Source: JASJBU01 sp963790775
GTDB taxonomy: Bacteria; Pseudomonadota; Gammaproteobacteria; Chromatiales; Chromatiaceae
Length of the DNA stretch: 64,000 nt
Reading direction: 5' to 3'
Assembly: GCA_963790775.1 (NCBI GenBank)
Contig: CAWBPR010000018.1
Coordinates: forward strand, 1 to 64,000
Numbering within the stretch: the stretch's first letter is position 1; every line of letters starts with the position of its first letter. This document shows, piece after piece, positions 18,173-27,785 of the stretch. The notes below the pieces were generated by a model, which worked only from the letters and a program-made list of their open reading frames with translations, searched no databases and was not told the DNA's origin. The translations under genes and the position numbers were made by a program.

Positions 18173-19468
18173 TCAGCTATCGTAAGGGTGACGACGGATG
18201 ATGGTCTCTTTCCGGTCAGGGCCGGTGGAGATGATATCGATCGGGGTCTCGCAAAGCTCCTGGATCTTGTCCAGATATTCCTGAGCCGCCTGAGGAAGCT
18301 GCGAGTACTCCGTCGCCCCCACGGTGGACTCCTGCCAACCCGGCATCTCGATATACACCGGCTCACACTCTTCAAACAGATCCGCGCCTACCGGTGGCGT
18401 CTCTATCTGCTCGCCACGGAGCTTGTAAGCAACACAGATCTTAAGCGTCTGCATACCGTCCAGCACATCCAGCTTGGTGATGCAGATACCGGTGACACTG
18501 TTGATATCCAGTGAGCGTTTCAGTGACACGACGTCCAGCCAGCCACAACGGCGTTTGCGCCCGGTGGTGGCGCCGAACTCATGGCCCTTGGTGCCCAGGT
18601 GATCGCCGTCATCATCGAACAGCTCTGTCGGGAAGGGTCCCGCCCCGACCCGGGTGGTATAGGCTTTGACTATGCCCACAACAAAATCGATGTAGCGTGG
18701 ACCCACACCAGTGCCGGAAGCAGCCCCACCCGCGGTGGTGTTGGATGAAGTCACATAGGGGTAGGTGCCATGATCTATATCCAACAGGGCGCCCTGGGCG
18801 CCTTCGAACATCACATTCTTACCCGCCTTACGCAGCTGATGCAGGGTCCCGGTGACGTCCTCTATCATGGGCTTGAGGCGCTCGGCCTGGCTCAGCAGCT
18901 TATCCAGTACCTGCTGATAATCGACCTCTTCCACCTGGAACAGATGTTTGAGTGAGAAATTATGATAATCCATCACTTCACGCAGGCGGTTGCTGATATG
19001 TGCGACATCGAAAATCTCCCCCAGCCGGATGCCACGCCGTGAAACCTTATCTTCGTAGGCCGGTCCGATTCCGCGTCCGGTGGTGCCGATAGCCTTCTTT
19101 CCACGCGCCTTTTCCCGCGCCGCATCCAGTGCGATATGGTAAGGCAGGATAAGGGGACAGGACTCGGAGATCCCCATGCGACTGGCTGCCGGGATACCAC
19201 CCTGTTCCAGCATGTCGATCTCTTCCAGCAGGGCATCCGGGGAGAGCACCACACCGTTGCCGATCAGACAACGCACGTTATCACGCAGGATACCGGACGG
19301 AATCAGGTGCAGAACCGTTTGCTTGCCATCGATTACCAGGGTGTGGCCCGCATTGTGTCCCCCCTGAAACCTGACAACGGCTGAGGCCTTGTCAGTGAGC
19401 AGATCAACGACCTTGCCTTTGCCTTCATCTCCCCACTGAGTACCGATTATTACGACATTTTTTCCCAT
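18173..19468 (-). CDS. purA: Adenylosuccinate synthetase PurA
   Basis: PurA joins IMP and aspartate using GTP, the first step from IMP to AMP. The 431-residue enzyme begins MGKNVVIIGTQWGDEGKGK with the GTP-binding WGDEGKGK loop and has FQGGHNAGHT, GTTGRGIGPAYEDK, FEGAQGALLDIDHGTYPYVT and GRKRRCGWLD, all as in the family. The ATG at 19468 was preferred over the 19480 start because the family begins MGxNVVVxGTQWG and GAG lies about eight bases before it. It follows hisZ, as in the hfl-hisZ-purA order of many gammaproteobacteria. Confidence 0.98.
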   Translation of the reverse strand: MGKNVVIIGTQWGDEGKGKVVDLLTDKASAVVRFQGGHNAGHTLVIDGKQTVLHLIPSGILRDNVRCLIGNGVVLSPDALLEEIDMLEQGGIPAASRMGISESCPLILPYHIALDAAREKARGKKAIGTTGRGIGPAYEDKVSRRGIRLGEIFDVAHISNRLREVMDYHNFSLKHLFQVEEVDYQQVLDKLLSQAERLKPMIEDVTGTLHQLRKAGKNVMFEGAQGALLDIDHGTYPYVTSSNTTAGGAASGTGVGPRYIDFVVGIVKAYTTRVGAGPFPTELFDDDGDHLGTKGHEFGATTGRKRRCGWLDVVSLKRSLDINSVTGICITKLDVLDGMQTLKICVAYKLRGEQIETPPVGADLFEECEPVYIEMPGWQESTVGATEYSQLPQAAQEYLDKIQELCETPIDIISTGPDRKETIIRRHPYDS

Positions 19469-19560
19469 GGTATATCTCAAAATAACTAATGGTTTCAGGC
19501 CAAGGCCTGCTGTGTAAGAGACGGGAAGCTACGACTGTTGCCAGTGAACTTCCCGGTGAA

Positions 19561-20739
19561 TTAAACTGGCGTCAACTCCCATTCACTTCCATTGAAGGAC
19601 AACTGCTCGGTACATCCCATCTCCCTGGCGCCACCCTGTTGCCCAGGCAGCCCGGAGACTACGCAACGCCCCGCCCTGCGCAGCGCCTCGATCCGGTTGT
19701 GCAGCGCCTCATCGTTCCCCCAAGGGGCAAAGACAGTGCTTTCAGGCGGCTCGGCTTGGGGCTTGGCCAGCAGCATCAAGGTCTTCAGATCAGTACTGAA
19801 CCCGGTTGCGGGACGCGCGCGACCGAAAACTCTGCCGATATCGTCATAGCGCCCGCCACGGGCGATCTCTTTGCCGCTGCTGGGAACAAAGGCGGCGAAT
19901 ACCACACCGGTATGAAAATGGTAACCCCTGAGTTCCGCCAGATCGAAGTGGACCGGCACTTCCGGCAGCCAGATCGAGATCTGCTCCGCCATCTGCTGCA
20001 GGTAGCGCAAGGCCTCCTGCACCGGCTGTGCAGCCCCGCGCAAGACCTTATCCGCCTTAACAAGGGCGTTTTCACCGTTCAGTTCACCCAATTTATGCAG
20101 CATCGCGGCATGTTCAGGCTCGATCCGGTATGACTCCAGGAGTTCAGCAACCTCCGGCATTGCCTTGCGTTGCAGCGCTTCGAACAGGGTCATCTCCTGC
20201 TCGCTGTCGAGACCCGCCTGGGCCGCCAGTCCTTTGAATATGCCGACATGGCCCAGATCGAGATAGACGTCCTTGACGCCGGTCTCCTGCAGGGTCCGCA
20301 TCATCAGACGCAGAATCTCGATGTCGCTCTCCACGCCGGCATGACCATACAGCTCCGCGCCAATCTGCAGCGGACTGCGCGTACCCGCAAATCCATCCGA
20401 GCGGGTATGCAGAACCGTTCCCAGATAACACAGGCGAACCGGCGACTCGGTGCCCATGTGGTGTGCGTCGATGCGGGCAGCCTGCGGTGTAATATCCGCT
20501 CTGATCCCCATCATGCGTCCGGTTACCTGATCGGTCAGCTTGAAGGTCTGAAGATCCAGATCACTGCCCGTGCCGGTAAGCAGGGAGTCGAGAAACTCGA
20601 CAAAAGGAGGAATCACGAACTCATAGCCCCAGCTACGATAAAGGTCGAGCAGTTCGCGGCGTTTCAGATCGATCAACCCCGCCTGGGGGGGCAGCACCTC
20701 ATCGATGCCGTCGGGCAATATCCAGCTTTCGTTTTCCAT
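19561..20739 (-). CDS. hisZ: ATP phosphoribosyltransferase regulatory subunit HisZ
   Basis: HisZ is a catalytically dead histidyl-tRNA synthetase relative that binds the short form of HisG and gives it feedback control in histidine synthesis. The 392-residue protein starts MENESWILPDGIDEVLPPQA and shows class II synthetase-like segments: DLDLQTFKLTDQVTGRMMGIRADITPQ, VRLCYLGTVLH and a late GGRYDDIGRVFGRARPATGFS. The HisS tRNA-binding end is absent, as expected. The internal ATG at 20739 is chosen over 20751. It sits between the DUF2065 gene and purA, the usual place, and its presence implies a short-form HisG elsewhere in the genome. Confidence 0.95.
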   Translation of the reverse strand: MENESWILPDGIDEVLPPQAGLIDLKRRELLDLYRSWGYEFVIPPFVEFLDSLLTGTGSDLDLQTFKLTDQVTGRMMGIRADITPQAARIDAHHMGTESPVRLCYLGTVLHTRSDGFAGTRSPLQIGAELYGHAGVESDIEILRLMMRTLQETGVKDVYLDLGHVGIFKGLAAQAGLDSEQEMTLFEALQRKAMPEVAELLESYRIEPEHAAMLHKLGELNGENALVKADKVLRGAAQPVQEALRYLQQMAEQISIWLPEVPVHFDLAELRGYHFHTGVVFAAFVPSSGKEIARGGRYDDIGRVFGRARPATGFSTDLKTLMLLAKPQAEPPESTVFAPWGNDEALHNRIEALRRAGRCVVSGLPGQQGGAREMGCTEQLSFNGSEWELTPV

Positions 20740-20747
20740 CGATCCCA

Positions 20748-20933
20748 TCAATTCACAAGATAGAGTAGACCCACGCCAAACAGCATGCTGACCAGTCCGC
20801 TGATGCGCAGCGCGCGATTATTCTGCTGGGCGATCGAGAGCATCATCCTGCGCATGCCTTGTGGATTCAGGAATGGAAATATACCTTCCAGCACCAGCAA
20901 TAAGGCCAACGCCACCCATAGATCATGCCACAT
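20748..20933 (-). CDS. DUF2065 small membrane protein
   Basis: A 61-residue protein starting MWHDLWVALALLLVLEGIF with two hydrophobic spans and the middle motif NPQGMRRMM, the pattern of DUF2065 (YjeT of E. coli). YjeT has no firm function. An upstream in-frame start at 20963 would lie inside the terminator hairpin, so the ATG at 20933 is preferred. The gene lies between hflC and hisZ, its standard position in gammaproteobacteria, and its frame overlaps the annotated upstream end of the hisZ reading frame. Confidence 0.88.
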   Translation of the reverse strand: MWHDLWVALALLLVLEGIFPFLNPQGMRRMMLSIAQQNNRALRISGLVSMLFGVGLLYLVN

Positions 20934-20943
20934 CTTCACGCCC

Positions 20944-20970
20944 CATAAAAAAACCGGGATCATCCCGGTC
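20944..20970 (-). terminator. Rho-independent terminator after hflC
   Basis: ACCGGGAT (20953-20960) pairs with ATCCCGGT (20962-20969), a tight stem; on the minus strand it is followed by seven T residues. It ends the hflX-hflK-hflC transcript about 95 bases past the hflC stop. DUF2065, hisZ and purA therefore need their own promoter or readthrough. Confidence 0.85.
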
Positions 20971-21065
20971 TAGCAAGACAGCCGCGGACGCCCTGTCAGA
21001 AAACCTCTCGACAGAGCATCCGGTTTTCAGCCGCCGTGTATTCTCCCAAAGCCTGGAGTCGTTGT

Positions 21066-21932
21066 CTATTTTCCCCGCTGATTCTTCAGATAGCGGAAGA
21101 AATCCGAATCGGGCTGCAGAACCATCACGTCGGAGCGGTCGTTAAAACTGGTCTTATAGGCATTCAGACTTCGATAGAAGGCGTAGAATTCCGCATCCTG
21201 GTTATAGGCATTGGCATAGGTCTCCGCCGCCTTGCCATCACCCGTACCACGCAGCTGCTCTGCCTCCTTATAGGCATCCGCGACGATCACCACCCGTTGC
21301 CGATCTGCTTCAGCACGAATTCTCTCCGAGGCCTCACCACCTTTTGCACGCAGGTCCCGCGCCACCCGCTCACGCTCAGCGCGCATCCGCTCATACACGG
21401 ATTCACTGACCTCAGGCGGCAGATCGATCTGCTTGACCCTGACATCGAGGATCTCCACCCCCAGTTCAGAGGCCTGGGCATCCGAATCCTTGGTCAGCAG
21501 GGCCATGATCTCGCCGCGCTCACCGGACACCACCTCTTTGATGGTGCGTTTACCAAACTCGTTACGCAGGCTGGTGTTGATCCGCTCCGCCAGCAGGCGT
21601 GCGGTCTTGGTGTCGCTGCCGCCGGTAGAACGGTAAAACTGCGCCACATTGGAGATGCGCCACTTGGCGAAAGAGTCCACGATAACGTCTTTCTTCTCGA
21701 TCGTCAGAAAGCGTTCGGGGCGCGAATCCAGGGTCTGGATGCGGGCATCGAAGGTCTTCACATCATTGATGATCGGCACCATCCAGTGCAGACCCGGCTC
21801 GTATTCACTGTGTACGATCTCGCCCAACCGCAATTTCAGGGCGACCTCCCACTGGTTGACAACAAACGCAGATGCATACACGGCAACCGCAATAACCGCA
21901 AACAGCGGGATCAACAGTTTAATATTTTTCAT
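21066..21932 (-). CDS. hflC: HflC, stomatin/SPFH-family regulator of FtsH
   Basis: HflC and HflK form a large cage around the FtsH protease in the inner membrane and restrain its action on membrane proteins. The 288-residue protein has one N-terminal span (LLIPLFAVIAVAVYASAFVV), then the SPFH/band-7 domain with EPGLHWMVPIINDVKTFDARIQTLD and a coiled-coil region rich in A/E/R (MRAERERVARDLRAKGGEASE). Length matches the family (about 290-330). It lies 36 bases after hflK and is the last gene before the terminator. Confidence 0.96.
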   Translation of the reverse strand: MKNIKLLIPLFAVIAVAVYASAFVVNQWEVALKLRLGEIVHSEYEPGLHWMVPIINDVKTFDARIQTLDSRPERFLTIEKKDVIVDSFAKWRISNVAQFYRSTGGSDTKTARLLAERINTSLRNEFGKRTIKEVVSGERGEIMALLTKDSDAQASELGVEILDVRVKQIDLPPEVSESVYERMRAERERVARDLRAKGGEASERIRAEADRQRVVIVADAYKEAEQLRGTGDGKAAETYANAYNQDAEFYAFYRSLNAYKTSFNDRSDVMVLQPDSDFFRYLKNQRGK

Positions 21933-21968
21933 TAGCGTACACTCCTGCCACGACTGGGCTCCCGCTGA

Positions 21969-23075
21969 TCAGGCCGCACCGGAGACGGGTTGCCGGTTTC
22001 CGGAGAGGTTGGACTGAATACCAGCGGCCTGGCCGCTGCCGCTCTGCTGGATCATCTTGTCCAGCGGCAGATACATCAGGCTGTTGCCACCAGCGGTATC
22101 CAGCATCACTTTGCTGGACTGGCTCAACATCGTCTCCACCGCATCCAGATAAAGACGTTCACGGGTGACCTCGGGGGCGAGATGATACTCTTTGAGAACC
22201 GCCAGAAAACGACTGCTGTCACCTTCCGCCTCGGCAATTACTCGATCCCGGTAGGCCTTGGCATCCGCCACCTGACGGGCTGCCTGGCCGCGGGCCTGGG
22301 GTACCACCTCATTGGCGTAGGCTTCGGCCTTGTTCTCCAACCGTTCCTTATCCTCGCGGGCCTTGATGGCGTCATCAAAGGCGCTCTTGACCTGCTCCGG
22401 CGGCTTCGCCGGCTGGGTATTCACACTGGTAATCTCCAGCCCGGTCTTGTAATCCTCGATCAGACCCTGGGCGGTGGACATGATGAGATCTGCAACAGCA
22501 CTACGCCCTTCGGTCATGATAAAGTCCAGATCGCTCTTACCGATGACCTGACGCACCGAGGTCTCGATCGTGTCACGCATGGTCTTTTCCGGATTCTGGT
22601 CCTGGAACAGATAGTCCGCAGCATCCTGAATCCTGGATTGCACCGTCAGTTCCACATCCACGATATTCTCGTCCCGGGTCAGCATGGTCGCCTTGTGGCG
22701 AAACGAGGAGATCTGATCGACGTTCACCTTCAGCACCTCTTCCACCGGGTAGGGGATATGCCAATGAGGTCCTGGATCAGTAGTCTCAGAGTAGGCCCCG
22801 AAACGCAGGATCACACCCCGTTCGGCCGGTTCTATGATATAGATGCCGGACGCCAGCCAGACCAGGACAACGACAGCAATAATCAACCCGACACTCCTGG
22901 AGCTTGGGCCATGACTGCCGCTCGACTCACCCTTGGACGACTTGCCGCCACCGAAGATGCCGCCAAACTTTTCCTGAAGCTTCTTTACCACTTCATCCAG
23001 ATCGGGCGGACCCTGGTCGCCACCTTTGCCGCTCCAGGGATCTTTATTACCGCCACCCGGTTCATTCCAGGCCAT
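21969..23075 (-). CDS. hflK: HflK, stomatin/SPFH-family regulator of FtsH
   Basis: Partner of HflC. The 368-residue protein starts MAWNEPGGGNKDPWS, as in E. coli, which fixes the ATG at 23075 over an upstream in-frame start at 23120. A glycine-rich cytoplasmic N-terminus leads to one membrane span (SVGLIIAVVVLVWLASGIYII), followed by the SPFH domain (AERGVILRFG, DPGPHWHIPYPVEEV, MLTRDENIVDVELTVQ) and a helical C-terminus. The gene is 170 bases downstream of hflX and precedes hflC. Confidence 0.97.
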   Translation of the reverse strand: MAWNEPGGGNKDPWSGKGGDQGPPDLDEVVKKLQEKFGGIFGGGKSSKGESSGSHGPSSRSVGLIIAVVVLVWLASGIYIIEPAERGVILRFGAYSETTDPGPHWHIPYPVEEVLKVNVDQISSFRHKATMLTRDENIVDVELTVQSRIQDAADYLFQDQNPEKTMRDTIETSVRQVIGKSDLDFIMTEGRSAVADLIMSTAQGLIEDYKTGLEITSVNTQPAKPPEQVKSAFDDAIKAREDKERLENKAEAYANEVVPQARGQAARQVADAKAYRDRVIAEAEGDSSRFLAVLKEYHLAPEVTRERLYLDAVETMLSQSSKVMLDTAGGNSLMYLPLDKMIQQSGSGQAAGIQSNLSGNRQPVSGAA

Positions 23076-23246
23076 CGAACACTCCAAAATTATCAGCTGA
23101 AAAACGGTGCGCACCCGCATTCAGGCAGGCGCACGAATTTACATCATGTGGATGGTAAAACATTATTCGAGTCATAACGGTGAAGGATTCTAACAGTCTG
23201 CAGGACTGAGGGGAATGAATGAAGTCCAGAGATCGCTGTAACCCCC

Positions 23247-24527
23247 TCAGACAAAACACTCCTCCAGTTCAGGCTCTTCCTTCAGCAGACGTCTGAACTC
23301 CCGTTCCGGCATGTCGATCTCCATCTCCCAGCCACCATCATCGGTTCCCAGATCCTCCAGCACTTCACCTCTGCTGTGCAGCAGGGCATGCCAGCGGCCG
23401 TTTGCCGCACTCAGGCGCAGCCGCTGGCGCACATGCGCACGTCTGAAAAACTCTTCCAGGGCCAGGTGCAGTAAGTCGATGCCAGCACCACTGCGCGCTG
23501 AGAGCCAGACTCTTACCGGCTGACCCGCTTCATTGCGGTCGATGCGGGGCTCCATATCATCCAGCAGGTCGATTTTGTTATAGATCTCGAGTTGATGGAC
23601 CTCATCGGCGCCAATCTGTTGCAAAACATCGTTCACTTCAGTGATGCACATGGCGCGCTGATGGCTGGCGGCATCCACCACATGCAGCAGCAGTGAAGCC
23701 TGGACGGTCTCCTGCAGCGTGGATTTGAAAGCGGCAACCAGATCATGGGGAAGATTACTGATGAAACCCACCGTATCGGCAATCACCACGGCGCCCTCGC
23801 CCTTCAACTCCAGGCGTCGCAGCGTAGGATCCAGGGTGGCGAAGAGTTGGTCGGCGGCATACACACCCGAGCCGACCAGGGTATTGAACAGCGTAGACTT
23901 GCCGGCGTTGGTATAACCAACCAGAGAAACTGTAGGGATGTCTGCCCGTTCGCGACCGCGCCGCCCCTGCTCGCGCTGCGACTCGACCCGCTCCAGCCTT
24001 TTTTTGATCTGATCGATACGCTGATTCAAGAGGCGCCGATCTGTCTCCAACTGGGTCTCACCCGGCCCTCTCAAACCGATACCGCCTTTCTGCCGCTCCA
24101 GATGGGTCCAGCCACGCACCAGTCGGGTAGAGAGGTGGCGCAACTGAGCCAGCTCCACCTGCAGCTTACCCTCGAATGACCGGGCGCGTTGCGCAAAGAT
24201 ATCCAGAATCAGGCCGGTGCGGTCCACAACCCTGCATTCGAATTCGCGTTCCAGATTACGTTCCTGACTGGGTGACAGCGCATGGTTGAAGATAACCAGC
24301 TCGGCCTTTTCACCCGACACGAGATGTTTAATCTCCTCCGCCTTGCCACGCCCCACGAACAGCCTGGGATCCGGATTCTGGCGGCTGCCGCCGACAAGTT
24401 CTACCGGAACGGCGCCAGCCGACACCGCCAGGTCAGTGAACTCTTCCAATTCATCCGGATCAGCACCGTTGCCAAGATCGATATGCACCAGCACGGCGCG
24501 CTCGCCCGATTTAGGACGTTCAAACAT
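23247..24527 (-). CDS. hflX: Ribosome-associated GTPase HflX
   Basis: HflX splits stalled or stressed 70S ribosomes and binds GTP and ATP. The 426-residue protein has an N-terminal HflX domain (HIDLGN, VELVGGSRQNPDPRLFVGRG, VIFNHALSPSQERNLE), a central coiled stretch with GIGLRGPGETQLETDRR, and a G domain with P-loop GYTNAGKSTLFN, DTVGFI and NKIDLL. It is complete. It follows hfq at about 95 bases; a perfect hairpin lies in between. The order hfq-hflX-hflK-hflC is the classic amiB/mutL superoperon tail. Confidence 0.97.
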   Translation of the reverse strand: MFERPKSGERAVLVHIDLGNGADPDELEEFTDLAVSAGAVPVELVGGSRQNPDPRLFVGRGKAEEIKHLVSGEKAELVIFNHALSPSQERNLEREFECRVVDRTGLILDIFAQRARSFEGKLQVELAQLRHLSTRLVRGWTHLERQKGGIGLRGPGETQLETDRRLLNQRIDQIKKRLERVESQREQGRRGRERADIPTVSLVGYTNAGKSTLFNTLVGSGVYAADQLFATLDPTLRRLELKGEGAVVIADTVGFISNLPHDLVAAFKSTLQETVQASLLLHVVDAASHQRAMCITEVNDVLQQIGADEVHQLEIYNKIDLLDDMEPRIDRNEAGQPVRVWLSARSGAGIDLLHLALEEFFRRAHVRQRLRLSAANGRWHALLHSRGEVLEDLGTDDGGWEMEIDMPEREFRRLLKEEPELEECFV

Positions 24528-24571
24528 AGTAAAACAGTTTCAAGGGAGTGGTTTCAGACCTGGTTTTGAGT

Positions 24572-24600
24572 GTTGGGCGAACAGACACTGTTCGCCCAAC
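24572..24600 (-). other. Perfect hairpin in the hfq-hflX gap
   Basis: A 13-base arm at 24572-24584 pairs perfectly with 24588-24600 around a three-base loop. There is no T-run on the minus side, so it is not a standard terminator. It could lower readthrough into hflX or mark a processing site that separates abundant hfq mRNA from hflX. Confidence 0.55.
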
Positions 24601-24621
24601 CTGGTATGTAAAAATATGACT

Positions 24622-24882
24622 TTAGAAATTTCCAGGGGATACTGGCTCTTCCGCCTGACCGTTAGCGTGCTGAATACGTACATTCCTGGCAGGAACAATA
24701 GTGGAAATGGCATGTTTATATACCATCTGACTGACACTGTTTTTCAGCAGCACCACAAACTGATCGAATGATTCAACCTGTCCCTGCAGCTTGATCCCAT
24801 TCACCAGGAAGATTGAAACCGGCACACGTTCTTTCCTCAGCGCATTTAAAAAAGGGTCTTGTAGACTTTGCCCCTTAGACAT
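24622..24882 (-). CDS. hfq: RNA chaperone Hfq
   Basis: Hfq is a hexameric Sm-like protein that pairs small RNAs with mRNAs. The 86-residue protein begins MSKGQSLQDPFLNALRKERV, which carries the sRNA-binding Q8/D9/F11 face, then Sm1 (GIKLQGQVESFDQFVVLL) and Sm2 (YKHAISTIVP), and a short tail. Everything needed is present. It lies between miaA and hflX, the usual place. About 140 bases separate it from miaA and may hold its own promoter, as in E. coli. Confidence 0.98.
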   Translation of the reverse strand: MSKGQSLQDPFLNALRKERVPVSIFLVNGIKLQGQVESFDQFVVLLKNSVSQMVYKHAISTIVPARNVRIQHANGQAEEPVSPGNF

Positions 24883-25026
24883 TTGTCGTTCTCCTTGTTC
24901 TCGTTATCTTTATCTGATATTCAATGAAAAGCTCACGAAACTGCAGCTTAATTCCCTCCTCACCCGTTTCGCACCCTGAGTTTAGCACAATGTACTGATT
25001 TTCTTAGCTTTAGAAAAGCTTAACCA

Positions 25027-25992
25027 CTATTTTACACCAACTGTAAGTTGCGGCATGTACTGCCTGAGTACCTGCCACACCTGGTGGAGTAGCTCACCCC
25101 TCTCTTCATCCAGCCAAAAACAGTCATGATCGGCCTTTAACCAGGTATACTGTCGCTTCGCGAGCTGGCGGGTCGCAATTATCCCTTTATCGACCATTTC
25201 ATCCCACGCAAGTTCACCAAGCAGGTACCTGAGCATCTGACGATAGCCTACTGATCGCATGGATGGCAAGTCAGGAGTTAAATTCCCTTTCTGCAGCAGC
25301 GTCCTCACCTCCGCTTCAAATCCCTGTTCGAGCATGTTGTGGAATCGCTGTTCAATGCGATGATGAAGAATCGCCCTGTCCTTGGGCGCCAGCACCAGTT
25401 TCAACAAACGGTAGGGCAATGCCTCACCGCGATTCAATGCCTGCATCTCGGTCATCGGCCGGCCGGTGAGTTCGATCACCTCCAGGGCGCGCAAAGTCCG
25501 CTGCGGATCGTTGCGATGAATTCTTTGCGCGGCCTTTGGGTCCAGCGCCTGCAGGCGCTGGTGCAGATGGGGCAGACCCAGATTCCGTAGTTCGGCCTCA
25601 AGTCTGGCGCGCAACCCGCGATCAGCTTTGGGAAGATCTGACAAACCCTGTTCCAGGACCCGGAAATAGAGCATCGTGCCGCCTACCAGCAGCGGCACCC
25701 GGCCAGCTGAGGTAATCTCCCGCATCGCCGCCAGCGCATCTGCCCGGAACTCCGCAGCTGAGTAGGCATCCTCCGGATCACGAATATCGATCAAGCGGTG
25801 CGGCGCCCGCGCCAGGATCTCAGGTCCGGGTTTGGCCGAGCCTATATCCATACCGCGATAGACCAGCGCCGAATCGACGCTGATGATCTCCAGCGGAAAA
25901 CGCTCCACCAGCTTTACCGCCAAATCTGTTTTGCCTGAGGCCGTCGGCCCCATGAGAAACAGCGCGGGCGGCAGATCCTGGGTCTGGTTCAT
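25027..25992 (-). CDS. miaA: tRNA dimethylallyltransferase MiaA
   Basis: MiaA adds an isopentenyl group to A37 of tRNAs reading codons that begin with U. The 321-residue protein has the P-loop GPTASGKTDLA at residues ~15-25, then IISVDSALVYRGMDIGSAKP, APHRLIDI, PLLVGGTMLYFR, RNDPQRTLRALEVIELTGRP and a C-terminal RQLAKRQYTWL, all conserved. Its start touches the stop of mutL (one-base overlap), showing translational coupling. Confidence 0.98.
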   Translation of the reverse strand: MNQTQDLPPALFLMGPTASGKTDLAVKLVERFPLEIISVDSALVYRGMDIGSAKPGPEILARAPHRLIDIRDPEDAYSAAEFRADALAAMREITSAGRVPLLVGGTMLYFRVLEQGLSDLPKADRGLRARLEAELRNLGLPHLHQRLQALDPKAAQRIHRNDPQRTLRALEVIELTGRPMTEMQALNRGEALPYRLLKLVLAPKDRAILHHRIEQRFHNMLEQGFEAEVRTLLQKGNLTPDLPSMRSVGYRQMLRYLLGELAWDEMVDKGIIATRQLAKRQYTWLKADHDCFWLDEERGELLHQVWQVLRQYMPQLTVGVK

Positions 25993-27785
25993 TACCTGCC
26001 CCGCAGAAAAAGCCTGTCCAGCTCTGCCATATTCAGCTGAATCCAGGTGGGACGGCCATGATTACACTGATCCGACCGCTCGGTACGCTCCATGTCCCGC
26101 AATAAGGCGTTCATCTCATCCAGGTTGAGCCGTCGGTTGGCCCGCACGGAGCCATGGCAGGCCATGGTAGCCAGTACCCGGTCCATCTCTTCACGAATAC
26201 GCTGCGTATTGCCGAATTCGGTCAGATCCGAGAGCAGATCCCGCAACAGCCGTTCCGCATCTGCTCCGTGCAGCAGCGCCGGGATGCCCCTGACCGCCAG
26301 TGAAGCATGCCCAAGACGCGTAACCTCGATGCCAATCTCCGCCAGCAGCTCACGATTTGATTCCGCCAGTTCCGCCTCCCGGCTGTTGACCGCGACGGTA
26401 ACCGGCACCAGCAGGGGCTGCCGGGTGATCCCCGCACCATGAAAGGTGTGTTTGAAATGTTCGTAGGTAATGCGTTCATGAGCCGCATGCATATCCACCA
26501 GCACCAGTCCCTGCTGATTCTGCGCGAGGATATAGACGCCATGCAGCTGGCCCAGGGCATAACCCAGAGGATGTTCCTCACCCGCCTCTTCTTGAACAGC
26601 TGCAGCAGGTTGTTGTGCCCTGAAACTTGCCGTATAGGCGGCGGGGCGATCCGCAACCCGCCAATCGAGCATCTGCTGAGCCTTGCCTGGCGGGTCCGGC
26701 TCCACACCCTGCAGAGACGGGCCTGCGCCCGGCTCCGGCTGTGTAACTGCTGAGGTGGCTGTGAGCGATTCATCCACCGCCTGGGGCCGGGTATCGGCCA
26801 GCACCCGGTGCAGGCCACGAAACAGAAAATCGTGTACTGAACGACTGTCCCGAAAACGCACCTCATGTTTGGTGGGATGGACATTCACATCAACCTTTCT
26901 CGGGTCGAGTTCCAGATACAGCACATAGGCGGGTTGCCGGCCATGAAACAGCACATCCTGAAAGGCCTGGCGCACCGCATGGGTGACCAGTTTGTCCCGC
27001 ACCATGCGCTGATTGACATAGAAGAACTGCATATCGGCCTGGGCGCGGGAAAAGGCCGGACGGGCAATCCAGCCTGTCAACCGGTAGCCGGACAACTCAT
27101 GCTGGATAAACAGCGCATTGTCGATGAACGCGCCGCCCAGTATTTCAGCAACCCGCCGCTGCTGATCGATCTGTTCCCGACAGGGGGCGAGCGTAAGAAC
27201 CCGCCGCTGGTTATGCTGCAGGCTGAATCCCACATCGAATCTGGACAGCGCCAGACGGTTGACCAGCAATTCAATATGCTTGAACTCGGTTTTTTCGGTG
27301 CGCAGAAATTTACGCCTGGCGGGCGTATTGTAGAACAGGTCCCTGACCGTAACGGAGGAGCCAACCGGGTGAGCCGCAGGTCTTGGCGGCTCTATCCCTG
27401 CCCCGCCGTCGCTGCTGAGCTCAAACGCGGCATCCTGATCCGCCGTTCTGGAGATCAAACTCAGGCGTGACACCGAACTGATGCTGGGCAATGCCTCGCC
27501 TCTGAAACCCATGCTGTGGATCGATTCCAGATCTTCCAGACTGCTCACCTTGCTGGTCGCATGGCGCGAAAGTGCCAGCGCCAGCTCCTGCTTTGGAATC
27601 CCCTGCCCGTCATCTCTGACACGGATCAGTTTCACGCCACCCTGTTCGATCTCGACCTCGATCCGCCGCGCCCCTGCATCCAGGCTGTTTTCCAGCAACT
27701 CCTTGACCACCGATGCCGGGCGTTCGACCACTTCACCAGCAGCTATCTGGTTGACCAGTTGAGGGGGCAGGGTTTTGATCGGCAT
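25992..27785 (-). CDS. mutL: DNA mismatch repair protein MutL
   Basis: MutL links MutS mismatch recognition to MutH/UvrD. The 597-residue protein has the GHKL ATPase head: ELLENSLDAGARRIEVEIEQ, DDGQGIPKQELALALSRHATSK, GFRGEALPSISSVS and the middle domain with NTPARRKFLR and DVNVHPTKHEVRF. A low-complexity linker leads to a C-terminal dimer domain (VYILAQNQQGLVLVDMHAAHERI). No DQHA(x)2E(x)4E endonuclease motif is visible; the VDMHAAHERITYE segment is the non-nuclease form expected in species that have MutH. Confidence 0.98.
   Translation of the reverse strand: MPIKTLPPQLVNQIAAGEVVERPASVVKELLENSLDAGARRIEVEIEQGGVKLIRVRDDGQGIPKQELALALSRHATSKVSSLEDLESIHSMGFRGEALPSISSVSRLSLISRTADQDAAFELSSDGGAGIEPPRPAAHPVGSSVTVRDLFYNTPARRKFLRTEKTEFKHIELLVNRLALSRFDVGFSLQHNQRRVLTLAPCREQIDQQRRVAEILGGAFIDNALFIQHELSGYRLTGWIARPAFSRAQADMQFFYVNQRMVRDKLVTHAVRQAFQDVLFHGRQPAYVLYLELDPRKVDVNVHPTKHEVRFRDSRSVHDFLFRGLHRVLADTRPQAVDESLTATSAVTQPEPGAGPSLQGVEPDPPGKAQQMLDWRVADRPAAYTASFRAQQPAAAVQEEAGEEHPLGYALGQLHGVYILAQNQQGLVLVDMHAAHERITYEHFKHTFHGAGITRQPLLVPVTVAVNSREAELAESNRELLAEIGIEVTRLGHASLAVRGIPALLHGADAERLLRDLLSDLTEFGNTQRIREEMDRVLATMACHGSVRANRRLNLDEMNALLRDMERTERSDQCNHGRPTWIQLNMAELDRLFLRGR

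Noticed and set aside
20948..20963. Longer start for the DUF2065 protein at 20963
   Set aside because: It lies inside the hflC terminator hairpin; the internal ATG at 20933 fits the family start.
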